Positions 1 through 9,379 of a stretch of 54,371 nt of DNA are shown here, one piece after another. The notes beneath the pieces were generated by a model. The model searched no databases and was not told where the DNA came from. It saw nothing but the letters and a program-made list of their open reading frames with translations. Numbering within the stretch: position 1 is the first letter of the stretch; each line of letters starts with the position of its first letter. This DNA is from Sulfuritalea sp. GTDB lineage: Bacteria; Pseudomonadota; Gammaproteobacteria; Burkholderiales; Rhodocyclaceae. The stretch lies in contig JALHPU010000029.1 of NCBI GenBank assembly GCA_022842325.1, forward strand, positions 1 through 54,371, in the 5' to 3' direction. The position numbers were made by a program, and so were the translations under genes.

Positions 1-285
1 GAAAACGGCTACATCCCGAAGTCCCTGGATGCGCAGGAGCGCTTCCTGTGGTGGGAAATGGATCAGGCGGTGATCGCCATCATGCTGATCAGCATGGGGG
101 TGATCTCCGGATCCATGCTCATGGGCATTGCCCTGGGCGCACTGGCAGCCTGGCAGTACGGTCGCATGAAGGCAGGCAAGCACCCGAAGTTCGCCGCTCA
201 CGCTCTCTACTGGTGGTTTCCCAGCGGGCTGTTCCTGAAGTTGCGGGCCACTCCACCGTCTGACCAGCGCTACTTCCTGGGATAG
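1..285 (+). CDS. traL: TraL, F-type conjugation pilus assembly protein (5' end outside window)
   Basis: An open frame runs from the first base to a TAG stop. An internal ATG at 58 is unlikely to be the true start, because the 19 codons before it are open and carry the aromatic stretch typical of the TraL N-terminus. The visible 94 residues contain a long hydrophobic segment (about 22-50) and a second one near the C-terminus, ending with a Tyr-Phe-Leu-Gly tail. TraL is a small inner-membrane or periplasmic pilus-assembly component of F-type type IV secretion systems. Its position directly before traE and traK is the canonical F order and is the main support for the name. Confidence 0.85.
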   Translation, partial: ENGYIPKSLDAQERFLWWEMDQAVIAIMLISMGVISGSMLMGIALGALAAWQYGRMKAGKHPKFAAHALYWWFPSGLFLKLRATPPSDQRYFLG

Positions 286-298
286 GTGACAAGTCGCG

Positions 299-886
299 AT
301 GCTATTTCGAAATTACCTGTCCGAGCAGGCGAATGCCACACAGGAAATCCGCTTCATGCGGATTCTCCTGGCGGGACTGCTACTGGTGATTCTGGTCGTC
401 GCCGGCGTCGTGCTGAAACTGGTCGGCAATGAAAAAACCGTCCTGGTCCCGCCCGATATCAAGCGCAGCTTCTGGGTATCCGGCAACGCCGTCTCCCGGG
501 AGTACCTCGAAGACATGGCCTACTGGTATGCCGGACTCGCCCTCAACATTACCCCGGCCGTTTCAACTTACCAGAACAGCCTGTTCCTGAAGTATGCGGC
601 GCCGTCCGAGTTTGGGCGGCTGCAAATGGAAATGGGTGCTCGCGCGGATTTTCTTAAGAAGAACAACACCGCCACGCAATTCTCGGTTCGCAACATCACG
701 CTGGACGAGAAGACGCTGCGGGTCGCCCTGTCGGGAACACTGTTTACCTGGGCGTCGGACAAAAAGGCCGGGGAGCGCCAGGCGACCTATCTCGTCGGAT
801 TCAAGCACATGAATGGGAGGCTCTATGTATCCGAGTTCAAGGAAACCAGTGAACAAAATCCTTTTGACAGCGCTGCTGGCCGTTAG
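299..886 (+). CDS. traE: TraE, F-type type IV secretion inner-membrane protein
   Basis: This 195-aa protein has a single transmembrane segment at about residues 21-42 and a periplasmic C-terminal domain with a Pro-Pro motif near residue 51 and a conserved Phe-Trp soon after. Length and layout fit TraE (VirB5/VirB8-like) proteins of F-type systems, which join the envelope-spanning core during pilus assembly. The ATG lies 13 bases after the traL stop, with an AGGTGA ribosome site. The 3' end overlaps the traK start region, showing operon coupling. Confidence 0.9.
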   Translation: MLFRNYLSEQANATQEIRFMRILLAGLLLVILVVAGVVLKLVGNEKTVLVPPDIKRSFWVSGNAVSREYLEDMAYWYAGLALNITPAVSTYQNSLFLKYAAPSEFGRLQMEMGARADFLKKNNTATQFSVRNITLDEKTLRVALSGTLFTWASDKKAGERQATYLVGFKHMNGRLYVSEFKETSEQNPFDSAAGR

Positions 887-1532
887 CCTGTCCGCCAGTG
901 CGGCCCAAGTGCTCGTCGGGAAACCTGACGACACCTTGAGCGCCAGAGTATCTCGATCCGAACCGACCCTGATTCGGATCGATGGACATCGCGTTCGCCG
1001 GATCTTCGGGGCGGAAGGTGAGTTCGCGGTCACGGCCGACAAGGAAGCCGGTACCGCCTATCTCAAGCCGACCACGGACAAGCCAACCCTCAGCATCTTC
1101 GTTTCCGATGAGAACGGCCGGACCTGGAAGCTTCTGTTGTCGGTGACGGACGGCCCGTCGGATTCCATCACCATCAAGGGACGATCAGTCGCCGGCAGCA
1201 GCCTCACGCCGGGCAAGGATGTCGCCAGAAATCAGCTGATCAAGCGCGTCCTGCTCTCCCTTCAGTCGGACGCCGACACCGAAATGGATGTCAGGGCAGC
1301 CAACGAGATCGTGCCCCTCTGGACCGAAGCCCTGTTCGTCCTGACCAGGGTCATCGACGGTCCTCTCAGAGGTGAAAAGTACCTTCTCACCAACACGTCC
1401 GCCAACGCGATGGTGCTCGACGAGCGGGAACTCTACCGGCGCCAGGTCATCGCCATTTCGATCGCCAAACCCCAGCTGGCGCCCGGGGAAACCACTGAGG
1501 TCTTCGTGATCTCGGAGAACCCCGGTGAGTGA
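849..1532 (+). CDS. traK: TraK, secretin-like outer-membrane core protein of F-type T4SS
   Basis: I place the start at GTG 849 rather than at the longer ATG 813. An AAGGAA ribosome site sits just before it, and the product then begins with a textbook signal peptide (residues 1-19, ending Ser-Ala-Ala before Gln). The mature protein (about 208 aa) is rich in beta-strand-like sequence. TraK is the VirB9-like periplasmic or outer-membrane component that joins TraV and TraB to form the envelope channel. It overlaps traE upstream and the traB GTG start downstream by 8 bases. Confidence 0.88.
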   Translation: MNKILLTALLAVSLSASAAQVLVGKPDDTLSARVSRSEPTLIRIDGHRVRRIFGAEGEFAVTADKEAGTAYLKPTTDKPTLSIFVSDENGRTWKLLLSVTDGPSDSITIKGRSVAGSSLTPGKDVARNQLIKRVLLSLQSDADTEMDVRAANEIVPLWTEALFVLTRVIDGPLRGEKYLLTNTSANAMVLDERELYRRQVIAISIAKPQLAPGETTEVFVISENPGE

Positions 1533-2802
1533 TCCGGCTGCCGCCAGCGGCGGTCTCACGTCCTATCTGAAAGGCTTGTCGCCCAAGGCTCGACAGTATC
1601 TGGTGCTCGGCGGCCTGGGCACAGGATTCATCGGCCTGGTCTTTGGCAGCATCGCGATATGGGACAACCAGCCCGCCCCGATGCCTCAATCGACCAGGCT
1701 CGACAAGGCCAGCAGAAACATTGTCACGCCGGGCGCGCAGGTGGATCCGCGCGATGTCTGGATGGCGCAATCGTCGCAGCAGATGAAGGAGATGGATAAC
1801 GTCATTCAGGGCTTGAAACAGAAGATGGGTGAGGTTGAGCAAAAGCAGTCTGCACCGCAACCCTCGACCCGTCAGGCCAGCGTGCTACCGCCCTTGCCGC
1901 CGATGCTGCCGGGTCCCGGCCCTTCGAGCACACTTCAGGCGTCAACCCAGGGCCCGACACCATCGCCGTCCGGGACACCGGTAACACCGCTTCCGCTGTT
2001 GCCACCTCCCGTCATTCCACGAGAGCCTGGAATTGCATCGTTCGAAGTCAGTGAGGCGATTCCGGTAGCACCGCAAGCGCCGGCCGACGCAAAACAGGGC
2101 AAGACCTACATTCCCTCGGGCTCCTTCATGCGGGTGGCGCTGATGGGTGGACTGGATGCACCCACGGGAGGACAGGCGCAAAACAATCCGTGGCCGATCC
2201 TGCTGCGGGTGCAGGACAACGCCTTTCTTCCCAATCGCTACCGGGCCAGGGTCAAGGAGTGTTTCATGCTCGGCTCCGGCTACGGCGACATCAGTTCCGA
2301 GCGGGCGTATCTGCGCCTTGAATCACTCTCCTGTGTGCTCAATAACGGCGAAGTGGTGGACGCCACGATCAAGGGCTACGTCGTTGGCGAGGACGGGAAA
2401 GCCGGATTGCGGGGGAGACTGGTCAGCAAGCAGGGACAGGTGCTGGCCAATGCATTGATGACCGGAATCATCGCCGGCATCGGCCAGGGATTTCAGCAAA
2501 GCGCAACCAGCTACAGCACCAGCGCCCTGGGCTCGGTGGGGACGATCGAATCCGGAAAGCAGATCCAGGCAGGCATCGGCACCGGCGTCGGCAAGGCACT
2601 GGATCGGCTCTCCCAGTACTACATCACGCTGGCCGAGAAGATGTTCCCGATCATCGAAGTGGATGCCGGCCGGGTCGTCGACGTGGTCCTGACCAAGGGC
2701 GTAACGCTGGGCATGGCCGCGAGTGCCGATGAAGACACCTACACGGAACTCTGGAAGCGAGGGCGCCAGATCATGAAAAAGTCCCTGAATCCTTCGGAGT
2801 AA
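1525..2802 (+). CDS. traB: TraB, VirB10-like T4SS core scaffold
   Basis: This 425-aa protein starts at a GTG overlapping the traK stop. It has a short cytoplasmic head, one membrane helix (about 25-46), a predicted coiled coil (about 80-108), a proline-rich spacer (about 115-195) and a C-terminal beta domain. That order is characteristic of TraB/VirB10 proteins, which bridge the inner and outer membranes and transmit ATP-driven changes to the outer-membrane channel. The length is slightly under F TraB. A stop-start gap of six bases leads to the next gene. Confidence 0.9.
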   Translation: MSDPAAASGGLTSYLKGLSPKARQYLVLGGLGTGFIGLVFGSIAIWDNQPAPMPQSTRLDKASRNIVTPGAQVDPRDVWMAQSSQQMKEMDNVIQGLKQKMGEVEQKQSAPQPSTRQASVLPPLPPMLPGPGPSSTLQASTQGPTPSPSGTPVTPLPLLPPPVIPREPGIASFEVSEAIPVAPQAPADAKQGKTYIPSGSFMRVALMGGLDAPTGGQAQNNPWPILLRVQDNAFLPNRYRARVKECFMLGSGYGDISSERAYLRLESLSCVLNNGEVVDATIKGYVVGEDGKAGLRGRLVSKQGQVLANALMTGIIAGIGQGFQQSATSYSTSALGSVGTIESGKQIQAGIGTGVGKALDRLSQYYITLAEKMFPIIEVDAGRVVDVVLTKGVTLGMAASADEDTYTELWKRGRQIMKKSLNPSE

Positions 2803-2808
2803 CAACAA

Positions 2809-3588
2809 ATGCGTAAATCGATGCGTGTCCCCCTGCTCACGGTCCTGGTTCTTCTTTCCGTGGCGAGCGTGGCCAGTGCTGCCAGCCCCGGCAGCCCCGC
2901 CAGCGAGACTGAAATGGAAGCGCGCCTGAAAGAGCTTTACCCCTCGACCCGGATCAGCGCCGTTCGTCCGTCCGAGGTCTCGGGCCTCTATGAAGTCACC
3001 ATGGGAAGAAGCGTGGCCTTCACGGACCCGACGGGGCGCTACTTTGTCTTCGGCCACCTGTTCGACATGAAGGAGCAAAAGGATCTGACCGCACAGCGAC
3101 TGAGCGACATCAATCGCATCGATTTTGCCCAGTTGCCATTGCAGGACGCGATCAAGACCGTACGCGGGGATGGCAGCCGCAAGCTGGCGGTATTCTCTGA
3201 TCCGGACTGTCCCTATTGCAAGGGGCTTGAAGGCGAACTCGCCAAACTCGACAACGTCACGGTCTACACCTTCCTGTATCCGCTTGAGGGCCTGCATCCA
3301 GAAGCCAAGGGGAAGTCTGAACGCATCTGGTGCGCATCCAACCGCGCGAAAGCGTGGTCGGAGTTCATGACCATCGGCAAGCTGCCCAATGGCCCCAAGT
3401 GCGCCACGCCGATCGAGCGCATCAACCAGCTGGCGGGCAGTCTCGGCATCAACGGCACGCCCACCCTCATCCTGCAGGACGGGAGTCTGATACCGGGTGC
3501 GGCCTCCGCCGCTGAAATCGAGCGTCGACTGGCAGGCAAGGCGGCACCGATAAAAGCCGCTGTGACGCCCAGACTCAAGGGGGATTGA
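2809..3588 (+). CDS. dsbC: DsbC-family thiol:disulfide interchange protein of the transfer operon
   Basis: This is a 259-aa periplasmic protein with a signal peptide (1-24). Its N-terminal part resembles the DsbC dimerisation region and its C-terminal thioredoxin fold carries the active-site CPYC at 134-137 and a cis-proline (Thr-Pro) at about 217-218. A second cysteine pair (about 175 and 198) matches the structural disulfide of DsbC. Such isomerases are embedded in many F-type conjugation loci, where they are thought to help fold disulfide-rich transfer proteins. A GGAG ribosome site precedes ATG 2809. Confidence 0.88.
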   Translation: MRKSMRVPLLTVLVLLSVASVASAASPGSPASETEMEARLKELYPSTRISAVRPSEVSGLYEVTMGRSVAFTDPTGRYFVFGHLFDMKEQKDLTAQRLSDINRIDFAQLPLQDAIKTVRGDGSRKLAVFSDPDCPYCKGLEGELAKLDNVTVYTFLYPLEGLHPEAKGKSERIWCASNRAKAWSEFMTIGKLPNGPKCATPIERINQLAGSLGINGTPTLILQDGSLIPGAASAAEIERRLAGKAAPIKAAVTPRLKGD

Positions 3589-3590
3589 CC

Positions 3591-4172
3591 ATGCGTTCGG
3601 TCTGCCTGATCGCATCCGTTCTCGCCCTGGCGCTGGGCGGCTGTGCCGGAACCCTGACGGGAATGGATGGCGAGAGCAAGTTTTCATGCAAGGCGCCTGA
3701 TGGCGTGACGTGTTCCTCACTGTCCGGGGTTTACGCCAATGCGGTTGCCAACAATCTTCCGGGGCTGCGCAAGGACGGGAAGGGTGACCCGGCGGCTCGG
3801 TCGGCGGTGAAAGAAAATACCGACAGCACGATTACCGGTCAGGTGGCGTCATCCGGCGACCCGCTTCGGACGCAAGCCACGGTCTTGCGCATCTGGATCG
3901 CCCCCTGGGAGGACACCGAAGGCGACCTGCACGATCAGTCCTACATTTACGTTGTCGCCAACGCAGGCCGATGGGCGATCGAGCACAGTCAGCGACACAT
4001 CGTTGACCGCTATCGGCCCACGTTCATCAAGGCCGGTCCCGGCGGACAAGGCCTGCAAAAGCCGCTCACCCCATCACAAAAGCCGTCCCGGCCGTTGGGC
4101 GGACCCTCCCTTCCAGGAAATCAGGCCATCGGTCCGGGCGGCACTGGCGCACCAGCAGAGGACCGCGAGTGA
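3591..4172 (+). CDS. traV: TraV, outer-membrane lipoprotein of F-type T4SS
   Basis: The start is set at ATG 3591, just past the dsbC stop. An AAGGGGG ribosome site at 3577-3583 supports it over a TTG six bases upstream. The 193-aa product has a lipoprotein signal ending LGGC (lipid-anchored Cys at residue 18) and two further cysteines shortly afterwards, as in TraV (VirB7-like). The C-terminus is Pro/Gly-rich and low in complexity. TraV anchors the TraK-TraB core to the outer membrane. The stop overlaps the traC GTG start. Confidence 0.85.
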   Translation: MRSVCLIASVLALALGGCAGTLTGMDGESKFSCKAPDGVTCSSLSGVYANAVANNLPGLRKDGKGDPAARSAVKENTDSTITGQVASSGDPLRTQATVLRIWIAPWEDTEGDLHDQSYIYVVANAGRWAIEHSQRHIVDRYRPTFIKAGPGGQGLQKPLTPSQKPSRPLGGPSLPGNQAIGPGGTGAPAEDRE

Positions 4173-6742
4173 GCGTGCTGCAAGCCCTCAAATCGGTCTT
4201 CTATGGCGAGCGCTTCGAGCCCGCCGATGCGGTTCAGCGCAGCCTGCTGGATCGCATCGCCACGCTGCCAAGACTCACCGGCATCCTGCCTTACCTGGGG
4301 TGGATGGCAGACGAGGGGATGTTTGTGCTCGACCAGGGCACATTCGGCGCCAGGCCCACACATTCCATGGGCTTTTGCATCGAGACAGTCCCGCAAACCG
4401 GATCCAATGAAGAAATGGAACGGGTGCTGGCCAGTCTGTTCATGTCCTGTCCACCGGGTACGGGCATCCAGATCTCGCTGTACGCCAGCCCGCATATTCT
4501 GCCGTCGCTGCGTGAGCAGGCCAACATGCTCCCGGTGGATGAGGAGCCCGCCGGATCGGAATGGGAGTCCCGTCGCAACCGAAATATTTACCGAGTCCTT
4601 GGTCGGCGTCGTATCGATCACTACTTGAAGGGCGTGGCCAAATCGCTCTTCTCGCATCACGTCTATCTGCTTCGCGACTACCGCTGCCTCATTGCCATCA
4701 GCACGCCGCTGGATCCGGAAAGTCCCGCCGATGTGGAGGAGGCGATCCGGATCAAGGAGAGTACCCACGCCACCTTGCGCTCAGCCCACATGCCGGGCTG
4801 GGACTGGGGGCCGGAAAGCCTGCTGAACTTTGTCGCGGACTTCTTTGACCACGAGCGGGTGCTTGGCCAGCCTGAAGAAAGGCATATCGAGTATGACAGT
4901 TCGCGCTCCCTTCGCAGTCAAGTGTCGAATCCGGAAATTGCCTCCGCCGTCGCCGACTCCTTCATCAAGTATCGCAAGGCGGGCGGTGCCGAGACGGCGA
5001 TGCAATGCTTCTCGGTACGGCAGTACCCAAAGTATTTCCGGATGGGCAACATGGGCTCGATGATTGGCGACTACTACCAGATGGCCCTCTCGATACCGTG
5101 TCCGTTTCTCATCACCATGGGGGCCATCACCCTGGATTACGAGTCGGCCAGAAGCAAGGCACTGATGAAGGCGGCGCGAGCGACCCAGGCCGCTGGCTCC
5201 TACATGGCCCATTTCCAGCCAGACCTTCAGGATCGCAAGCGCGACTGGGACATGGTGCTGCGCGCCTTCGACAACGGCCGCAACGTGGTCCAGATGTATC
5301 ACCAGATCGTCCTGCTCTCGCGAATCGAGGACGTATCCCGGACCGAACATGCCGTCCGGGCCGTCTGGCGCGCGCGCGGTTTCGACCTGGCCAAGGATGT
5401 CTATCTGCAGCATCAGGCATTTGTGGCGTCGATGCCGTGCACCCTGACCCCGGCATTGCAGAAGGACCTCCAGTTGTTCGGCCGTGCCGGCACCAAGACC
5501 GCCGACAACGCGGTAATGACGTCCCCCCTGATGGCGGAATGGAAGGGCACCGCGACCCCGGTCATGACCTTGTTCGGTCGCCGCGGGCAAATCATGAGCT
5601 TCGATCTCTTCGACAACACGGGCGGCAACTACAACTTCGCCGTCGCGGCGTTGTCCGGTTCCGGCAAGTCGGTCTTCGTGAACGAAATGGCCTTCCGTTA
5701 CCTGGGCACCGGGACCAAGGTCTGGATCATTGACGTCGGCCGCTCCTACCGCAATCTGTCCGAGCTTCTGGACGGGGAATTCATCGAGTTCTCCGATGAG
5801 CGAACCAACACGATCTGTCTCAATCCGTTTTCCATGGTCGTCGATATCAACAACGACATGGAAATGCTGCTGCCCCTGGTGGCCCAGATGGCCAGCCCCC
5901 GCGGCCCGTTGGATAACTACAGCTACTCCGCCCTGGCGGCAGCGATCAAGCGCGTGTGGGATCAGAAGGAAAAATCCGCGACGATCACGGATGTCTATGA
6001 CCTGCTGCGCACCGGGCGGCTGAGTGACGAGGGCGAGGTCGAGCGAGACCTGTCCCGACTGGCAACTGCACTGGAGCCCTATACAAAGTACGGCATCTAC
6101 GCGAGCTACTTCGAGGGCGAGGCCAACATCCAGTTTCGAAAGAACCTGGTCGTGCTTGAGCTGGAGGAACTCAAGGCGAAGAAGGATCTCCAGGCGGTCG
6201 TCATGCAGCTGATGATGTACCGGATCACCCAGGAGATGTATCTCGATCGATCCAAACGCAAGCTGGTCATCATCGATGAGGCCTGGGATCTGATGGGCAG
6301 CGGATCCAGTGCGAACTTCATCGAGGCCGGCTACCGGCGAGCACGCAAATATGGCGGTGCGTTCGGCACCATCACGCAATCCGTGGATGACTATTACAAG
6401 AACGAGGCGACGCGGGCGGCCATCACCAATGCCGACTGGCTGTTCCTTCTTAGGCAAAAGCCGGAAAGCATCGATCGGCTCGGCAAGGAGGGCAAGCTCC
6501 ATGTGGACGAGTGGATGAAACGGCAATTGTCTTCGGTCAGCACGGAGCATGGCCACTATTCGGAGATCTTCGTGCACGGCCCGATGGGCTCCGGAGTTGG
6601 ACGCCTGATTCTCGATCCTTTCTCCATGCTGTTGTACTCGACGCAAGCCGAGGACTATCAGGCCATCAAGACGCTCACCGATCAGGGCATCCCCGTCACG
6701 GAGGCGATTGAGACCATCATCGAGCGCAGGGGGGCCGCATGA
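4169..6742 (+). CDS. traC: TraC, VirB4-family pilus assembly ATPase
   Basis: This 857-aa cytoplasmic ATPase starts at GTG 4169 (a GTGA overlap with traV). A Walker A motif GSGKS lies at about 497-501 and a Walker B followed by acidic residues (LVIIDEAW) at about 699-706. The N-terminal half is the TraC/VirB4 N-domain. Length and motif spacing match F TraC (about 875 aa), which powers pilus assembly and interacts with the inner-membrane TraL/TraB complex. The start of trbI overlaps its stop by ATGA. Confidence 0.95.
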   Translation: MSVLQALKSVFYGERFEPADAVQRSLLDRIATLPRLTGILPYLGWMADEGMFVLDQGTFGARPTHSMGFCIETVPQTGSNEEMERVLASLFMSCPPGTGIQISLYASPHILPSLREQANMLPVDEEPAGSEWESRRNRNIYRVLGRRRIDHYLKGVAKSLFSHHVYLLRDYRCLIAISTPLDPESPADVEEAIRIKESTHATLRSAHMPGWDWGPESLLNFVADFFDHERVLGQPEERHIEYDSSRSLRSQVSNPEIASAVADSFIKYRKAGGAETAMQCFSVRQYPKYFRMGNMGSMIGDYYQMALSIPCPFLITMGAITLDYESARSKALMKAARATQAAGSYMAHFQPDLQDRKRDWDMVLRAFDNGRNVVQMYHQIVLLSRIEDVSRTEHAVRAVWRARGFDLAKDVYLQHQAFVASMPCTLTPALQKDLQLFGRAGTKTADNAVMTSPLMAEWKGTATPVMTLFGRRGQIMSFDLFDNTGGNYNFAVAALSGSGKSVFVNEMAFRYLGTGTKVWIIDVGRSYRNLSELLDGEFIEFSDERTNTICLNPFSMVVDINNDMEMLLPLVAQMASPRGPLDNYSYSALAAAIKRVWDQKEKSATITDVYDLLRTGRLSDEGEVERDLSRLATALEPYTKYGIYASYFEGEANIQFRKNLVVLELEELKAKKDLQAVVMQLMMYRITQEMYLDRSKRKLVIIDEAWDLMGSGSSANFIEAGYRRARKYGGAFGTITQSVDDYYKNEATRAAITNADWLFLLRQKPESIDRLGKEGKLHVDEWMKRQLSSVSTEHGHYSEIFVHGPMGSGVGRLILDPFSMLLYSTQAEDYQAIKTLTDQGIPVTEAIETIIERRGAA

Positions 6743-7113
6743 ATCTCAACCTTGTCCGATTGCTTGTCACGGGCCTCCTGTCCGTCCTGGTGTCGTGTGC
6801 CCTCGGACTGATGTGGGTTCGTTCGCATCCCGCTCCACGCATGGTGCGGGTCGATGTCGGCAGTCTCTACGAGGAACAGAAGAAGACGCTCAGTGCGCGG
6901 CTCAAGCCGGGCATGACCGAGGAAGAACAAAAGGCGATTTTCAAGGCGGCGACAGACTATGGCACGCGCGTTGATGAGGCCTTGAACAGCGCGGCACGCG
7001 AATGCCAATGTGCGGTCCTGAACACGGCCGCCATTGTCCGCCTGCCGGATTCCGGTGAATCGGGAATTCCCGATGTCACGGACCGGGTTCGACAGATTCT
7101 GGGCCAGAACTAG
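6739..7113 (+). CDS. trbI: TrbI, F-type transfer inner-membrane protein
   Basis: This 124-aa protein has one N-terminal membrane helix (about 7-28) and a soluble periplasmic domain containing a Cys-Gln-Cys motif near residue 95. In F-type operons TrbI follows traC and influences pilus retraction and length. Size, topology and gene order all fit. It is translationally coupled to traC through ATGA. TraW, TraU, TrbC and TraN genes would normally come next but are not here. Confidence 0.7.
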   Translation: MNLNLVRLLVTGLLSVLVSCALGLMWVRSHPAPRMVRVDVGSLYEEQKKTLSARLKPGMTEEEQKAIFKAATDYGTRVDEALNSAARECQCAVLNTAAIVRLPDSGESGIPDVTDRVRQILGQN

Positions 7114-7123
7114 GTCCGTGCAG

Positions 7124-7921
7124 ATGCGCAAGGAATGGCTGGCCATGATGACTGGATGCCTTCTGGCGAGTTCTTCGTCGGCCACCGTGATCAGCGGTGG
7201 CATGGACTATCCGTCGATCTGGGCCTGCGAGGAGGCCAAGTTCCACTGGTATTGCGATGCTGAGCCTGAGGTAACACCCGACCCGACAAAACCCGGTGCA
7301 AAGGCCAAAACCAGCGAAGAAGCCGCGCTTGAGGAGCTTGAGCGCCTGCGCAAGGCGCTGGAAGCCAAACGGGCGCTGGCCCTGATGCAGCCTTCTCCGG
7401 AAAACCTCAAGGCCTACATTACGGCGCAGGAAGCCCTGATGGATCGGGCCTCGGTGTTCTCGGATGTCTGGCGCCGCGTCATCTGGGCGAACCCGGACCT
7501 CAATTACCAGCTGCGCAACCCCGTCAATAACGCGGCCATCCAGGTCAGAGACGTGGAGCGGACCCAAAAGGAACGCGCCTCCATGAAGGAGATCGCCAGG
7601 GAATGGGGCGTGTTCTTCGTGTTTCGGTCGGATTGTCCGTACTGCCACCGGATGGCGCCGGCCCTCAAGTTGCTCGCCGATACCTACGGCATCACCGTAT
7701 TTCCAGTCAGTCTGGATGGCGGTGTCCTGCCTGAGTTTCCCAGCCCGGCACGGGATAACGGCATGGCCAGGGTGCTCGATGTCAAACAGGTTCCCTACGT
7801 TGCGCTCGGCAACATCAAGGATCACCGCCTGATTCCGCTGGGTTCCGGCGTGCTGTCCGTGCAGGACATTGTCGAGCGAATTTACATCCTGACCCAGACC
7901 CGGCCAGGCGAGTTGTACTAA
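7124..7921 (+). CDS. traF: TraF, periplasmic thioredoxin-like pilus assembly protein
   Basis: The frame is open from 7034 but overlaps trbI deeply. The likely start is ATG 7124 (GTG 7118 is an alternative), giving a 265-aa product with a short hydrophobic signal. The N-terminal region holds the conserved aromatic/Cys stretch seen in TraF before a variable coiled segment. The C-terminal thioredoxin fold has CPYC at about 171-174, so unlike F-plasmid TraF (which lacks the CXXC) this copy looks redox-active. TraF acts with TraH, TraU, TraW, TrbC and TrbB in pilus extension and retraction. Confidence 0.85.
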   Translation: MRKEWLAMMTGCLLASSSSATVISGGMDYPSIWACEEAKFHWYCDAEPEVTPDPTKPGAKAKTSEEAALEELERLRKALEAKRALALMQPSPENLKAYITAQEALMDRASVFSDVWRRVIWANPDLNYQLRNPVNNAAIQVRDVERTQKERASMKEIAREWGVFFVFRSDCPYCHRMAPALKLLADTYGITVFPVSLDGGVLPEFPSPARDNGMARVLDVKQVPYVALGNIKDHRLIPLGSGVLSVQDIVERIYILTQTRPGELY

Positions 7922-7931
7922 GGGGGTGCCC

Positions 7932-9353
7932 ATGTTCAGAACTCGCTTCATCGCATCAATCCTGGCGCTGACAATTCCGTTGACGGCGCAGGCCAGCGTG
8001 CAATCCAGCATGCAGACCTGGTTTAACGACATCGGCGCCTACGGCAACGTGACCGGTGTGGCGGCCTACCAGGGACAGACCATGAACCTGTACTCGGGCG
8101 GCAGTCTGTACATGCGCACCCCGGTAAAGAATTACCAGCTTGCCACCGTTGCCCCTCCGGCCTTCAAGGCGGGGTGTGGCGGGATCGACCTGTTTGCCGG
8201 CTCCTTCTCCTTCATCAACAAGGAGCAACTGACGGCCCTGATGCGCAACATCGCCAACAATGCCGTCGGCTATGCGTTCATGATGGCCGTCAAGTCGATC
8301 TCGCCCGATCTGGCCGATCTGATCCAGTACCTCCAGGATCAGATCTCCAAGGTGAACAACCTCAACATCAATTCCTGTCAGGCCGCCGAAGGAGTGGTCG
8401 CCGCGATCGGCAGCACGCTGACCGACAAGACGCAGGAGAAAGAGGGCAAGGTCGCCGGCGCGTCGTTGAATCTGTATTCCGATGTGTTCGAGTCCTGGGA
8501 TGCCTGGAAGGACCGCTCAAAGGCCAGGCAGACGCGCCAGGCCGCCATCAGTGCCGACTCGCGCAACAGGGAAACCTTTGATCCCGGGAATGTCGTGTGG
8601 CGGGCGCTGCTTCGGGTTAATGGTGTCGATGACGAAACCCGGCAACTGATGATGAGCATGACGGGAACGATCATCATCGTTCCGCCCGGAGACGATGAAT
8701 CGGGGTCGAGCACGGACCAGAAAGCCAAGTGGTTGTACAAGCCCGGCGCAAAGATCACCTTCAGGCAATTTGTGGGCGATGGGTCCGCAGCGACGGCGAC
8801 GCTATCCGGACTGGTCTGCGATGACTACGCGGAATGCAGAAATCCTGCGTACGTCGAGGACGGCATCACGGCAAGTTCATTTGCCAAGTTCGTTCGCGAC
8901 AAGATCGTCGCGATGAAACAGAAGGTGGAGTCGCGCAACGCGGGCGGACAGGGCACCCTGGATGTCGCCCTGATCGGAGCGTCCAGCCTGCCGGTATGGA
9001 AGATGCTGTCACTCGCCGCCAATATGCCCGGCGGTGACTTCGTTGTGGAAAACCATACCCAGCTCGTCGCCGTCGATATCGCTCACTCCTATTTCACCAA
9101 CCTGGCCAAGACGCTGAGGGAGGCGATCCAGAACGAGATGGGCAAGGGGAACGCGGACGTGGCGGAAGCGGCAAAGTCGATTCTGATGCGGGTCACCGAG
9201 ATCGAGCAGGAAGGGCGCGAAATGCTGGTCGCCGAATATCAGAAGGGCGTGCAGGTGGCCCAGATGCAACGCAGCATCCAGTGGCTCGATCAGTCGCTGA
9301 AAGCCGGGCTGCCGACCAACGTCTTTCAGTCGATGATGGCGTTCAATCGGTAG
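7932..9353 (+). CDS. traH: TraH, periplasmic/outer-membrane pilus assembly protein
   Basis: I choose ATG 7932, which follows an AAGGGGG ribosome site, over the GTG six bases upstream. The 473-aa product begins with a signal peptide cleaved after about residue 22. It contains the TraH hallmark of a Cys-Gly-Gly-Ile-Asp region and a second cysteine about 100 residues later. A long alpha-helical C-terminus is predicted to form coiled coil. TraH is required for pilus extension in F-type systems. It lies between traF and traG as in F. Confidence 0.92.
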   Translation: MFRTRFIASILALTIPLTAQASVQSSMQTWFNDIGAYGNVTGVAAYQGQTMNLYSGGSLYMRTPVKNYQLATVAPPAFKAGCGGIDLFAGSFSFINKEQLTALMRNIANNAVGYAFMMAVKSISPDLADLIQYLQDQISKVNNLNINSCQAAEGVVAAIGSTLTDKTQEKEGKVAGASLNLYSDVFESWDAWKDRSKARQTRQAAISADSRNRETFDPGNVVWRALLRVNGVDDETRQLMMSMTGTIIIVPPGDDESGSSTDQKAKWLYKPGAKITFRQFVGDGSAATATLSGLVCDDYAECRNPAYVEDGITASSFAKFVRDKIVAMKQKVESRNAGGQGTLDVALIGASSLPVWKMLSLAANMPGGDFVVENHTQLVAVDIAHSYFTNLAKTLREAIQNEMGKGNADVAEAAKSILMRVTEIEQEGREMLVAEYQKGVQVAQMQRSIQWLDQSLKAGLPTNVFQSMMAFNR

Positions 9354-9379
9354 GCCGATAGAACGACGCGCTCACACCG